Assembly: GCA_038230595.1 (NCBI GenBank)
Contig: JBBRMY010000018.1
Span: forward strand, 1-27,001
Direction: 5' to 3'
Source: JBBRMY01 sp038230595
Lineage (GTDB): Bacteria > Bacteroidota > Ignavibacteria > Tepidaquicellales > Tepidaquicellaceae
Length of the DNA stretch: 27,001 bases
Below, piece after piece: positions 15,014-23,253 of the stretch (positions are counted from its first letter, which is position 1; every line of letters begins with the position of its first letter). Under the pieces are notes generated by a model. That model had not been told where the DNA came from and searched no databases. It was given only the letters and a program-made list of their open reading frames with translations. The position numbers and the translations under genes were made by a program.

Positions 15014-16486
15014 TTAAATTCCGATCATGGCTTTTCCGATCTTTTCCAGCAATTCAGTATGAGCAGAAGTATCCTGAAATTCCTTTCCGGAAATTTCCAT
15101 TACGATCTGCCCTTTATATATTATCAACAAGCGATCAGCAAGCTTGAACAATTCATCAAGATCAGATGAGATGACCAATATAGCTTTTCCGGAATTTCGT
15201 TGTTCAACGATCCTCTTATGAATATAAGCAGCTGCATTGATATCTACTCCTCGGGTTGGCTGATGGAAAACCATTATTTTTTTATGAGATTCCAGCTCTC
15301 TGGCAAATATAACTTTCTGCTGGTTACCACCTGAAAGTAAGCCTAAAGGGGAATTCCTGGCATTTAGCCTGACATCATATTTTTCAATAATATAATTGCC
15401 GGATTCAAATAAATATTTGCTGCTTATTACTTTTCTGTCATGTTGCTTTAACAGGATATTTTCAGCAGTTGAATATTGCGAAATCATTCCTTTTTTTATT
15501 CTATCATCAGGAACAAGGGAGACTGGAGTTTCTTTTAGACGCAGTTCCCCCTGAGTCTGCTTTTTAAGTCCACAGATCATGTCTACGATTTCCGTTTGCC
15601 CGTTTCCTTCAACACCACAGATTCCAACGATCTCACCCTTGTTAACTTCAAAGTTGAGATCTTTTAATAAAAAGACTCCATTTTCATCCAATGAGATATT
15701 ACTAAATGCAATATATGGGTTATGAATTTCTGTATGATCCAGCTTTTCTCCAATAGGCTCTATCTTCACATCGCCGACTATCTCTCTGCTGAGAATCTCC
15801 TTATTTAGAGCTTCACGGGTAGTTTCAAAAACCAGCTTTCCTTTTCTAAGTATAGAGACTTTATCCGCTATCTCAAGAACTTCCTCAAGCTTATGAGTAA
15901 TGAGAATTATGGTTTTACCTTCTTCGATAAATTTCCTGATTATCTTGTAAAACTCGTTTACTTCAACAGGGGAGAGTACTGCTGTAGGTTCATCAAAAAT
16001 AAGAATTTCTGAATTTCGGTAGAGAAGCTTTAATATTTCAGTTTTCTGCTGAGCGCTTATGCTGATATCTGAAACTTTCATTTCAGGATCAATTCCAAGA
16101 TGGTATTTAGAGATCAGTTCATTTAGTGACTTAATGATACTGTTTTTGTCGATCTTAAAACCTTTTACTTCTTCATAGCCTAATGCAACATTTTCCCAAA
16201 CAGTAAAATCTTCAATAAGCATAAAATGCTGATGAACCATTCCAATGCCAAGCTTTATTGCTTCTAAGGGAGATGTGAATCTGACCTCATTACCATCTAT
16301 TTTCATTGTTCCGGAATCGGGCTGATATTCTCCGAAAAGAATTTTCATCAGAGTGGACTTACCGGCTCCATTTTCACCTAACAAACAATGAACAGAGTTT
16401 TTCTGTATAGAAAAAGATACACTATCGTTTGAAATGCATCCCGTAAATGATTTCGTAATGTTTATAAACTCGACTGCTTTATGCAT
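15014..16486 (-). CDS. Nucleoside-type ABC transporter ATPase with two nucleotide-binding domains (NupO/BmpB-like)
   Basis: A 490-residue tandem ATPase that would power the two permeases downstream. In domain one Walker A is GENGAGKST (37-45, K43), the Q-loop is VHQHFM (84-89), Walker B is ILIFDEP (161-167, D165/E166) and the switch histidine lies in LITHKLEE. Its signature is degenerate, ISISAQQK (141-148) rather than LSGGQ. In domain two Walker A is reduced to GVEGNGQTE, the signature LSGGNQQK is intact, and Walker B reads VFHQPTRG with Gln in place of the catalytic Glu. Loss of residues in domain two, including QPTRG, is normal for this family; the domain-one signature is more unusual. It is the first gene of a probable five-gene operon. 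The start is ATG at 16486. Confidence 0.9.
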   Translation of the reverse strand: MHKAVEFINITKSFTGCISNDSVSFSIQKNSVHCLLGENGAGKSTLMKILFGEYQPDSGTMKIDGNEVRFTSPLEAIKLGIGMVHQHFMLIEDFTVWENVALGYEEVKGFKIDKNSIIKSLNELISKYHLGIDPEMKVSDISISAQQKTEILKLLYRNSEILIFDEPTAVLSPVEVNEFYKIIRKFIEEGKTIILITHKLEEVLEIADKVSILRKGKLVFETTREALNKEILSREIVGDVKIEPIGEKLDHTEIHNPYIAFSNISLDENGVFLLKDLNFEVNKGEIVGICGVEGNGQTEIVDMICGLKKQTQGELRLKETPVSLVPDDRIKKGMISQYSTAENILLKQHDRKVISSKYLFESGNYIIEKYDVRLNARNSPLGLLSGGNQQKVIFARELESHKKIMVFHQPTRGVDINAAAYIHKRIVEQRNSGKAILVISSDLDELFKLADRLLIIYKGQIVMEISGKEFQDTSAHTELLEKIGKAMIGI

Positions 16487-16815
16487 ATACTTGCTAAAAT
16501 AATAAGAAATGATTCTGAAAAGAAATGATAAACAAAACCCTTAACAATAAACCTTAAAAGTAATAGTTTTATCTAATCAGTTGTTAATAGCAATATTACT
16601 TGTTTATTTGTTATACAACTTGTAGATTGTCATATAATCATACACATTTAGTTTACTGTTTAAGATACAAAAGACCTGATATAATTAACATTCTGGGCAC
16701 TTTTCGATGAAAATTTAGGGTTGGAACAAAATATACAAGATACAAAAAGCCTTATTTATATTTCACAGTTGAGAAGTTTATTTGTATTATAGATTAATAT
16801 TTAATAAAAACCATA
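16487..16815. other. Divergent intergenic region, 329 bases
   Basis: This AT-rich gap separates the ABC transporter operon (minus) from the small membrane-anchored protein (plus), so it should hold both promoters. I found no exact TAnnTTTG element on either strand; TATATTTC near 16756 on the plus strand is one base off. An 11-base direct repeat AAGATACAAAA occurs at 16662-16672 and 16737-16747, exactly 75 bases apart. No small reading frame with a ribosome site and no riboswitch-like structure could be recognised. Confidence 0.4.
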
Positions 16816-17250
16816 ATGTTTAGAAAAGTTATTTTAATTCAGCTCTTACTGATAATCGCAGTATTTTTTGTTTACCGCTTCATTACTGTTCCTGAGGGTG
16901 AAGATTTTTTTGGAATAAAAAAAGATATCACTCTCTTTAAAGAAGTTAAAGCTTCACAGGTTGAGCTTATATATAACTCGGATCTGGCAAACAATCCTTC
17001 ATACTCTTTAGGAGAAAAATCTATACAATTCACAGGTGCTCAAGGTTATAAAGATCCGACAATATATCTGGAAGTTATGAACATGAATGATCCACTTCAT
17101 GATGTTCAGAATTATAAAATGGATAAGATCTCAGATTATGCTTTCTATGAAATTATTAATTTTTATAAGCCCGGTAAATATACTTTGAACTTTTCAAATG
17201 TTGACAGAAAGCTAATTGAATCCGATCAACTGAATATTGCCAGCAATTAA
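16816..17250 (+). CDS. Membrane-anchored extracytoplasmic protein of unknown function
   Basis: A 144-residue protein I do not recognise. Residues 5-21 (VILIQLLLIIAVFFVYR) form an N-terminal anchor with no clear signal peptidase site and no lipobox cysteine. The remaining ~120 residues are soluble, with alternating beta-type segments (SQVELIYN, SIQFTG, TIYLEVMNM, GKYTLNFSNV), suggesting a small beta-sandwich domain in the periplasm. It is divergent from the ABC transporter operon and monocistronic, ending at a GC-rich terminator (17283-17308). Nothing in the sequence links it to transport. The ATG at 16816 is the first in frame and is preceded by an A-rich leader. Confidence 0.7.
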   Translation: MFRKVILIQLLLIIAVFFVYRFITVPEGEDFFGIKKDITLFKEVKASQVELIYNSDLANNPSYSLGEKSIQFTGAQGYKDPTIYLEVMNMNDPLHDVQNYKMDKISDYAFYEIINFYKPGKYTLNFSNVDRKLIESDQLNIASN

Positions 17251-17282
17251 TTTTTAATACTATTATTTCGTGCTTTGTTTTT

Positions 17283-17308
17283 GAAGAGACGCCCCATGGC
17301 GTCTCTTC
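17283..17308 (+). terminator. Rho-independent terminator after the membrane-anchored protein
   Basis: An 11-base-pair, GC-rich stem (17283-17293 with 17298-17308, arms GAAGAGACGCC and complement) has a CCAT loop and is followed by TTGTTTTG on the plus strand. It lies 32 bases after the stop at 17250. It could also slow minus-strand transcripts leaving the recombinase gene at 17338, though the U-tract is poor in that direction. Confidence 0.8.
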
Positions 17309-17337
17309 TTGTTTTGATAAATAATTTTCATTCACAA

Positions 17338-18252
17338 TCATGCTCTAGGATGGAATGATTTATGAACTTCTCTCAGGTAATCTCTGTCAATATGAGTATA
17401 TATCTGAGTTGTAGAAATATCTGAATGTCCAAGCATTTCCTGAATTACTCTTATATCAGCACCTCCCTGAAGTAAATGCGTAGCAAAAGAATGTCTCAAA
17501 GTATGAGGATGAATATCCTTTTCGATTTTTGCCTTCATGCTGTATTTCCTGATAATATCCCAAATCCCCATTCTTGAAAGCTTTTTCCCGCGAAAATTAA
17601 GAAATACATAATCTTCCGATCCTTGTCTCTTTAACAATTCTCTGCTGTTAAGTATGTACATACTGATAAACTCAAGACCCTTGCTGCCGATCGGCACAAT
17701 CCTTTCTTTTGAGCCCTTTCCAAAAACTCTTAAATATCCATCTTCAAAAAAAATACTTGAGATCTTAAGATTAATAAGTTCGCTGACCCGTAAGCCCGAG
17801 CCATACATCACTTCCAGAATCGCTTTATCTCTTAATTCCAGCTTTTGCTGTATATCGGGCTGGTCCAGCAAAAGTAATACTTCATTTACTGTCAGAAAAT
17901 CCGGAATACTTCGTGTGATCTTAGGGGAATCAATATTTTCAGCAGGGTTAATTTCAATTAGCTTTTCCGAATCAAGATACTTAAAAAATGATTTCAGAGA
18001 TGAAAGATATCTGCTTAGAGTGCTGGCTGCAAAAACTTCTTTTTCTTTCTGTGATCTGTGCAGCTCAAGAAAAAAAGAAAGGACATTTTCTTCTGAAATT
18101 TCTGAAATGAGCTCTATCTGATTCTTGCTCACGAAAAGGAAAAATTTTTTGAGATCCGAAATATAAGCGCTTACAGAATTTGCTGAGAGGGATCTTTCCT
18201 GGCGAAGATAATTTTTAAATAGTTTAAGCTTGGAGTCGAAGTCTGCAGTCAT
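17338..18252 (-). CDS. xerD: Tyrosine recombinase XerD/XerC-like
   Basis: A site-specific recombinase of 304 residues that, with a partner, resolves chromosome dimers at dif during division. The N-terminal SAM-like core-binding domain spans residues ~5-95 (LRQERSLSANSVSAYISDL). The catalytic domain follows, with all conserved residues: R155 (GSGLRVSEL), K179 (GKGSKER), H250 and R253 (HPHTLRH), H276 (LGHSDIS) and nucleophile Y285 (QIYTHI). The length is that of housekeeping Xer proteins; integrases of islands are usually longer, and no attachment site, tRNA or cargo is adjacent, so a mobile-element role is unlikely. The XerD rather than XerC label is by overall resemblance and not certain. It lies 55 bases after the 7TM-HD gene on the same strand. 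The ATG at 18252 gives a standard N-terminus. Confidence 0.88.
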   Translation of the reverse strand: MTADFDSKLKLFKNYLRQERSLSANSVSAYISDLKKFFLFVSKNQIELISEISEENVLSFFLELHRSQKEKEVFAASTLSRYLSSLKSFFKYLDSEKLIEINPAENIDSPKITRSIPDFLTVNEVLLLLDQPDIQQKLELRDKAILEVMYGSGLRVSELINLKISSIFFEDGYLRVFGKGSKERIVPIGSKGLEFISMYILNSRELLKRQGSEDYVFLNFRGKKLSRMGIWDIIRKYSMKAKIEKDIHPHTLRHSFATHLLQGGADIRVIQEMLGHSDISTTQIYTHIDRDYLREVHKSFHPRA

Positions 18253-18307
18253 AAACAGAAGGGAATATATTAAATTATTCTGATCCTGAAATAAAATATT
18301 AAAAAGA

Positions 18308-20548
18308 TTAAAATATTTTTTTCCTCAGAGCCTGTATTTTCTCATCAGGATATTTTATTCTGTGATGATGTATACCGATAAGAACTTTTAAAAAGCTTTG
18401 CTTGATCATAGTTAGGTCTTTGAAAGTCAGTTCGCATTCATCCAACTCACCTTCTATAAAGCGATTCTTAATTATTTCGTCAATTCTGTTCTCAAGCTTT
18501 TTAGGGGTTGGGTCTTCAACTGCCCGAGTACTGGCTTCAATTGAATCTGCAAGCATTACGATACCTGTTTCTTTAGTTTGCGGCTTTGGTCCAGGATATC
18601 TGTAAAGATAATCAGACAGTTCGCCATTGTTGTTCGATCCTTTCCCATTCTTTGCATACTTTGCCTTATGATAGAAATAAGCAACCAGCGTAGTTCCGTG
18701 ATGCATAGGAATGAAATCTATAATTTCCTGCGGCAGATTATATTTCCTTGCAAGATCAACTCCTTCTTTAACGTGAGCAATTATAAGCTTAGTGCTTATT
18801 GTCGGAGTTAGAGAGTCATGACTATTATGTTCCATCTGATTCTCGATAAAATACTGCGGTCTCACTGTTTTACCTATATCGTGGTAATAGCAGCCCACGC
18901 GAGCAAGAATTGAATTTGCTCCAATTGCTTTTGCAGCTGATTCTGAAAGATTTCCCATTACAATGCTGTGATGGAATGTACCGGGTGCTTTTGAAGAAAG
19001 CTGCTTTAAAAGAGGATGATTAAAATCTGAAAGTTCAAGAAGAGTAAGATCTGTTGTAACTTTAAAAACTCTTTCATAGAAAAATAATAAACCAAATGAA
19101 ATAATAGGGGACATGATCGCATTAATGCCACCGAATAAAAGCTGATTAATAACTTTCTGCTGGTCTTCTATTTTATCAAATCCTATCGCTAAAATTGAGA
19201 CTGTATAACCGGCGAGGATGAAAAAAAATGAACGAAAGATCTGAGATCTGTTCTTAACATCACGAACACTGAAAATTGCAAGAATGCATCCACAGAATGT
19301 TATAAAGGCTATAGGATAATCTCCTCCTCTTAGAGCTGCGATAAGAAAAATATTTATTGTAGTAGTATAAAAAGCTACACGGGAATCAAATATGATCGTC
19401 AGTAATATTGACGTGCTTGCTGCAAAAATAAGTATCTCAACAGGCGCATTGACATTAAGCTTTAAGCTTAGGAATGAAAAAAAGCATGCCAGAAGCACTA
19501 ATGAAGAGATAAGTACAAGTCTGGAATTATCCTCAAATATTTTCTTTCTTAATATATACAGGAACAGGGATAGGATTACAAGCAAAGTAACGATCGTAAG
19601 TAGCTTACCTACATACTGCAGAAAAATATCTTCCATGCCGATCTTTTCAAGGCGTATCTTTTTATATGAATCGAGCTTAAGCTTAGTAACTCTGTTTATA
19701 GGATCATGCTTGCTTACGATCCTTTCGTTCTCTTTAACAATGTCTATCGTTTTAGGTATCTGCTCGATCTTGCTCTGAACTATAAGGTCAGTGTATTCTT
19801 TATTGAAGATAAGATTGGGCTTTATAAAACCCGAAGAAATTTTATTTAAAGCTGATCTGAAGGAACTGTCTGCAGGATCAATTTCTGTTAAAATTTTGTT
19901 TTGTACTTCCTGCTTATCATTTATTTTGTTGACATCTTCAGTATACTGAAGCTTATCGTTCTCTTTTTTTATACTTATTTTTTTGTTCTTTATATCAGAC
20001 TTAGGAATATTTGTTATCCATTCATCTTCGGCAGCAATTGTGTTTTGAATAAATTTATTTCTGATCTCGCTCCATTGTGAATTTTTTGATTTCATCACGG
20101 AAGAAACTGCTGCAATTTCATTCGGACTGTATTGAATTCTGGCATTGGATCTCTCAGGAGAATTTGAATATCGTTCAGCAGCAATGGAATCTTTTGAAAA
20201 ATCGGAAAGAGCTGAAAGCTCCATCTTAAGACTATCAGAAAGAGAAGTTCTATTTACTTTTTTTTCATCGAAAACCATTTCAACTGAATTAGAAACATCA
20301 AGCTTCTGCTTTTCATAATCAGCTTCATCTCTGTAAACCGGAAATGAAAAAGAAGCAATGAGATCCTCCTTAGGCCAAATTGTGCCAATTTCATATTCAG
20401 CATCAATAGATTTATAACTCGGAAGCATCAGGGAGATAAGAAATGTAGTAATAGCGAAGATAGCAACTTTAATTATAACGCTTTGCTTAAGATCAATTGA
20501 AGTTATCTTTTTCAGGAATTCCGAAAGCCATTTTATCACATCATTCAT
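18308..20548 (-). CDS. 7TM-HD phosphohydrolase (PgpH-like, probable c-di-AMP phosphodiesterase)
   Basis: A 746-residue inner membrane protein. Its order is one N-terminal helix (~20-40), a large extracytoplasmic region rich in charged helices (~45-310, 7TMR-HDED type), a bundle of about seven membrane helices (~315-505) and a cytoplasmic HD hydrolase domain (~530-740). Metal-site motifs are seen: FHHSIVMGN, then YYHDIGK with H556 and D557, and IIAHVKEG and MHHGTT further on. Family members such as PgpH in Firmicutes hydrolyse cyclic di-AMP; that activity here is inferred from domain order. I start it at the ATG at 20548, since the slightly longer frame begins with GTG at 20554. The terminator-like hairpin at 20562-20593 lies only about 14 bases upstream. 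The downstream neighbour is the Xer recombinase, 55 bases on. Confidence 0.88.
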   Translation of the reverse strand: MNDVIKWLSEFLKKITSIDLKQSVIIKVAIFAITTFLISLMLPSYKSIDAEYEIGTIWPKEDLIASFSFPVYRDEADYEKQKLDVSNSVEMVFDEKKVNRTSLSDSLKMELSALSDFSKDSIAAERYSNSPERSNARIQYSPNEIAAVSSVMKSKNSQWSEIRNKFIQNTIAAEDEWITNIPKSDIKNKKISIKKENDKLQYTEDVNKINDKQEVQNKILTEIDPADSSFRSALNKISSGFIKPNLIFNKEYTDLIVQSKIEQIPKTIDIVKENERIVSKHDPINRVTKLKLDSYKKIRLEKIGMEDIFLQYVGKLLTIVTLLVILSLFLYILRKKIFEDNSRLVLISSLVLLACFFSFLSLKLNVNAPVEILIFAASTSILLTIIFDSRVAFYTTTINIFLIAALRGGDYPIAFITFCGCILAIFSVRDVKNRSQIFRSFFFILAGYTVSILAIGFDKIEDQQKVINQLLFGGINAIMSPIISFGLLFFYERVFKVTTDLTLLELSDFNHPLLKQLSSKAPGTFHHSIVMGNLSESAAKAIGANSILARVGCYYHDIGKTVRPQYFIENQMEHNSHDSLTPTISTKLIIAHVKEGVDLARKYNLPQEIIDFIPMHHGTTLVAYFYHKAKYAKNGKGSNNNGELSDYLYRYPGPKPQTKETGIVMLADSIEASTRAVEDPTPKKLENRIDEIIKNRFIEGELDECELTFKDLTMIKQSFLKVLIGIHHHRIKYPDEKIQALRKKIF

Positions 20549-20561
20549 AAGCACAAATAAA

Positions 20562-20593
20562 AAAAGAGCATTCCTGTTAAGAAACGCTCTTTT
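20562..20593 (-). terminator. Terminator-like hairpin just upstream of the 7TM-HD start
   Basis: Arms AAAAGAGC (20562-20569) and GCTCTTTT (20586-20593) pair over eight bases. After a small internal loop, TTC (20571-20573) pairs with GAA (20581-20583). On the minus strand it runs into TTTTTATTTGTG. It lies about 47 bases after the stop of the 99-residue gene and would end that transcript, yet it also sits in the leader of the next gene. Confidence 0.7.
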
Positions 20594-20640
20594 AATTTAA
20601 ATTATTTGCATAAGCAAAACAATGCTATGCTACGAGTGAA

Positions 20641-20940
20641 TTATAGCTCGTACTTTGTGTAATAAGTACATTTACCGTCTTTAATAAACTCTGTAAAAAG
20701 TCTTTCAGTAATTTCAACGGTGCTTTCATCCTGATTATCATCGATGCTCTCGTATTCTTCTTCTGATTCGCAGAGATATATCTCGCTGAAATTATTGGAC
20801 CCTTTTTTGTTTTCGTAAACAGAAAAATTCTTGTTTGAGCTGGAAGTGATCTTGCTCTTAAGATTTTGAATAAGCTCCAAATAATCTTCTCTTTTAGCAG
20901 GTTTGATATCGTAGTTTATTTCGAAAATTATTTTTGGCAT
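20641..20940 (-). CDS. Small cytoplasmic protein of unknown function
   Basis: A 99-residue acidic protein, not recognised. The start PKIIFEINYDIKP looks like a first beta strand, followed by a helix (EDYLELIQNLKSKI), strands (NFSVYENK, FSEIYLCES) and a long acidic helix (TVEITERLFTEFI). This order resembles a ferredoxin-like alpha/beta fold such as the dimeric ABM (monooxygenase-like) domains, but the similarity is only in pattern and no active-site residue can be named. No signal or membrane segment is present. It sits between the GT2 gene (83 bases upstream) and the terminator-like hairpin at 20562-20593. The ATG at 20940 is the first in frame. Confidence 0.7.
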   Translation of the reverse strand: MPKIIFEINYDIKPAKREDYLELIQNLKSKITSSSNKNFSVYENKKGSNNFSEIYLCESEEEYESIDDNQDESTVEITERLFTEFIKDGKCTYYTKYEL

Positions 20941-21023
20941 TAAATTGATTTAGTTATTGAATCTTTACAAATATAAGAATGCAAGAATGCAAAATAAAGT
21001 TAAAAGAAGTTATAAGAAATATG

Positions 21024-21779
21024 TTATTCAATTTTAATTTTTTTCATTTCCCAGATTTTTGTATTAACAAGGATTTGAGTGATCATATCAAAATATGCGA
21101 CCATTAAACCGGGTGTACCATCCAGAAAGCCAAGACGAAGAATGTATTGCTTAAAAAATGAAAGTCTTGGTCTGAAAAACATTCCAAAAAATCCAATATT
21201 TCTTTTAGCTGCTTTTTCTTTTGCCTGTAGCGTTGAATAGTTATTGATCTTTGTCATGAATTCAGCAACCGATGTAACTGTATAATGAAGCATGTCGCTT
21301 TTCAGCTTACCGGTCGGGGACTCGACTTCATATTTTTCGTGGACGATCCTGTCATTAAGCTTAACTTTTGATCTTTTAAAAAGCCGCATCTGATATCCCG
21401 GATACCATCCTGAATGCTTTATCCAGTGATCAACAAAAAAGCTTTTTCGCGGAATGAAATACCCATTCTCTTTAAAATCAGGATCATTTACAACTTTTAA
21501 TATCTCCTCTTTAAGTTCAGAGGTGCATCTTTCATCGGCATCAAGAGCAAATACCCAATCCTGTGTACATTTTTCAAGTCCGGTTTTTCTCTGTTCTGAA
21601 AATCCTGCCCATTCTTTCTGAAAAAATTTTTCGGTGTATTGTTTAGTAAGTTCAGGAGTTTTGTCGGTTGAAAAAGCATCTATGACAATGATCTCATCGC
21701 ACCAATTTACAGACTCGAGGCAGGCTGCAATATTCTTTTCTTCATTTTTACAGATTATAACGGCGGATATTCCGTGCAT
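21024..21779 (-). CDS. GT2 glycosyltransferase, WaaE/KdtX-like (LPS core type)
   Basis: A 251-residue GT-A enzyme whose whole sequence fits the WaaE-like family that adds a hexose to LPS inner core. MHGISAVIICKNEEKNI opens the fold, CDEIIVIDAFSTDKT (residues ~27-41) is the nucleotide-binding strand, and the metal-binding motif is ALDADER (78-84, D80 and D82). Typical family segments follow: FIPRKSFFVDHWIKHSGWYPGYQMRLF and VHEKYEV. The end, FFRPRLSFFKQYILRLGFLDG, is amphipathic and likely membrane-associated. It acts in the cytoplasm on lipid-linked core. It is not linked to the larger glycan operon at 6646-11681 but probably serves the same surface structure. The donor sugar is unknown. It starts a minus-strand series, divergent from the ClpB-like gene. 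Confidence 0.88.
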   Translation of the reverse strand: MHGISAVIICKNEEKNIAACLESVNWCDEIIVIDAFSTDKTPELTKQYTEKFFQKEWAGFSEQRKTGLEKCTQDWVFALDADERCTSELKEEILKVVNDPDFKENGYFIPRKSFFVDHWIKHSGWYPGYQMRLFKRSKVKLNDRIVHEKYEVESPTGKLKSDMLHYTVTSVAEFMTKINNYSTLQAKEKAAKRNIGFFGMFFRPRLSFFKQYILRLGFLDGTPGLMVAYFDMITQILVNTKIWEMKKIKIE

Positions 21780-21884
21780 AGTTTGATTATGCAGTAATTT
21801 AATGATTAATTAGGTTAGTTATAATTTAAAAAGTGGTTTTAAAAAGTGAGAGAGAATATGTAAATTCCTTTTAAATTCAGTCCG

Positions 21885-21911
21885 CTTCGCAGAAGTTCGG
21901 GATCCCCACTT
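21885..21911 (+). promoter_or_regulatory. Possible heat-shock-type promoter upstream of the ClpB-like gene
   Basis: CTTCGCA (21885-21891) and CCCCACTT (21904-21911) are 12 bases apart. The second closely resembles the sigma-32 -10 consensus CCCCATnT, while the first matches the -35 consensus CTTGAAA at only four of seven positions. The stretch is more GC-rich than its surroundings. I saw no CIRCE inverted repeat. Confidence 0.25.
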
Positions 21912-21939
21912 TTACAGTGATGACAAAAATTATAAAACT

Positions 21940-23253
21940 ATGGCGCTAAACTTTAATAAGCTTACAACTAAATCACAGGATGCAATACAGGTAGCATCAG
22001 AAATTGCTTCAAGTTATTCCAATCAGGTAATTGAGCCCGAACATTTATTTGCAGCCCTGATACAATCGAAAGAAAATATTGTTGTTTCACTATTGCAAAA
22101 GCTTGGAGTTAATAAGGATTATATTCAGATCAAGACCGGTGAGCTTTTAGAAAAGCTCCCGAAAGTTTCAGGAGCTTCATCTTCTCAGGCTCAGATATCA
22201 AAGACCTTATCTGATGTACTTGATATTGCATTCAAGGAAGCTGAAAATCTTAAGGATGAATATATTTCTACTGAGCATATTCTTCTCGCCCTTGCTGACA
22301 AAAAAGATACTGCAGTTGGCCAGCTATTATCTTCAAACGGAGTTAAGAAAAATGAAATATTAAAAGCACTAAAAGATGTCCGAGGCTCTCAAAGAGTTAC
22401 CGGACAGAACCCCGAAGACACCTATGAATCTCTGAAAAAGTACGGTAAAAATCTCAATGAGCTTGCCGAAAAAGGAAAGCTTGACCCTGTTATCGGAAGA
22501 GAAGATGAGATCAGAAGAGTACTTCAGGTTCTGTCAAGAAGAACTAAGAATAATCCCGTATTGATTGGTGAACCCGGGGTAGGAAAAACTGCGATAGCAG
22601 AAGGACTTGCTCATAGAATTATTAATGGTGACGTACCCGAAAATCTAAAAGACAAAACAATAATATCTTTAGACCTTGGAGCTTTGATAGCAGGAGCGCA
22701 ATACAGGGGTCAATTCGAAGAAAGACTAAAAGCTGTTTTAAAAGAAGTAACGGAATCTGAAGGTAAAATAATTTTGTTCATCGACGAGCTGCATACTATG
22801 GTTGGAGCAGGTGCGGCACAAGGCTCGATGGATGCGTCTAATATGCTGAAGCCGGCACTTGCCCGGGGAGATCTGAGAGCAATAGGCGCTACTACTCTTG
22901 ATGAATATAGAAAATATATTGAAAAAGATGCAGCACTGGAAAGAAGATTTCAGCCTGTTTTTGTTGGTGAGCCTTCAGTTGAAGATACAGTTTCTATCTT
23001 ACGTGGATTAAAAGAAAGATATGAAGTTCATCATGGTGTAAGAATCACTGATGCAGCTATTGTCGCAGCAGCTCAATTATCAGACAGGTATATATCAGAC
23101 AGGTTTTTACCGGATAAGGCAATTGATCTTATTGATGAATCAGCTGCAAAGCTGAGAATTGAAATTGATTCAATGCCGGAAGAACTGGATAAGTTGCAGA
23201 GAAGAATACAGCAATTAGAAATCGAAAAGGAAGCACTGAAAAGGGAACTGTAA
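21940..23253 (+). CDS. clpB: ClpB-like AAA+ disaggregase, C-terminally truncated after the first ATPase domain
   Basis: ClpB is a hexameric ATPase that pulls proteins out of aggregates with DnaK. This copy has the double Clp N-domain (residues ~5-145), a linker, and a complete first AAA+ domain: Walker A GEPGVGKT (210-217, K216), pore loop YRGQFEER (~255), Walker B ILFIDE (278-283) and the arginine-finger region DAALERRF (~328-335). It then enters the coiled-coil middle domain (KLQRRIQQLEIEKEALKREL) and stops at residue 437. Full-length ClpB is about 860 residues; the rest of the middle domain and the second AAA+ domain are missing. I found no continuation in any frame of the 277-base gap after it. 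It could be a natural short form, a decayed gene or an assembly join. The reading frame itself is undamaged. Confidence 0.85.
   Translation: MALNFNKLTTKSQDAIQVASEIASSYSNQVIEPEHLFAALIQSKENIVVSLLQKLGVNKDYIQIKTGELLEKLPKVSGASSSQAQISKTLSDVLDIAFKEAENLKDEYISTEHILLALADKKDTAVGQLLSSNGVKKNEILKALKDVRGSQRVTGQNPEDTYESLKKYGKNLNELAEKGKLDPVIGREDEIRRVLQVLSRRTKNNPVLIGEPGVGKTAIAEGLAHRIINGDVPENLKDKTIISLDLGALIAGAQYRGQFEERLKAVLKEVTESEGKIILFIDELHTMVGAGAAQGSMDASNMLKPALARGDLRAIGATTLDEYRKYIEKDAALERRFQPVFVGEPSVEDTVSILRGLKERYEVHHGVRITDAAIVAAAQLSDRYISDRFLPDKAIDLIDESAAKLRIEIDSMPEELDKLQRRIQQLEIEKEALKREL

Noticed and set aside
17338..18252. Tyrosine recombinase as part of a mobile element
   Set aside because: Length and motifs are those of housekeeping Xer proteins, and there is no tRNA, att repeat or cargo next to it.
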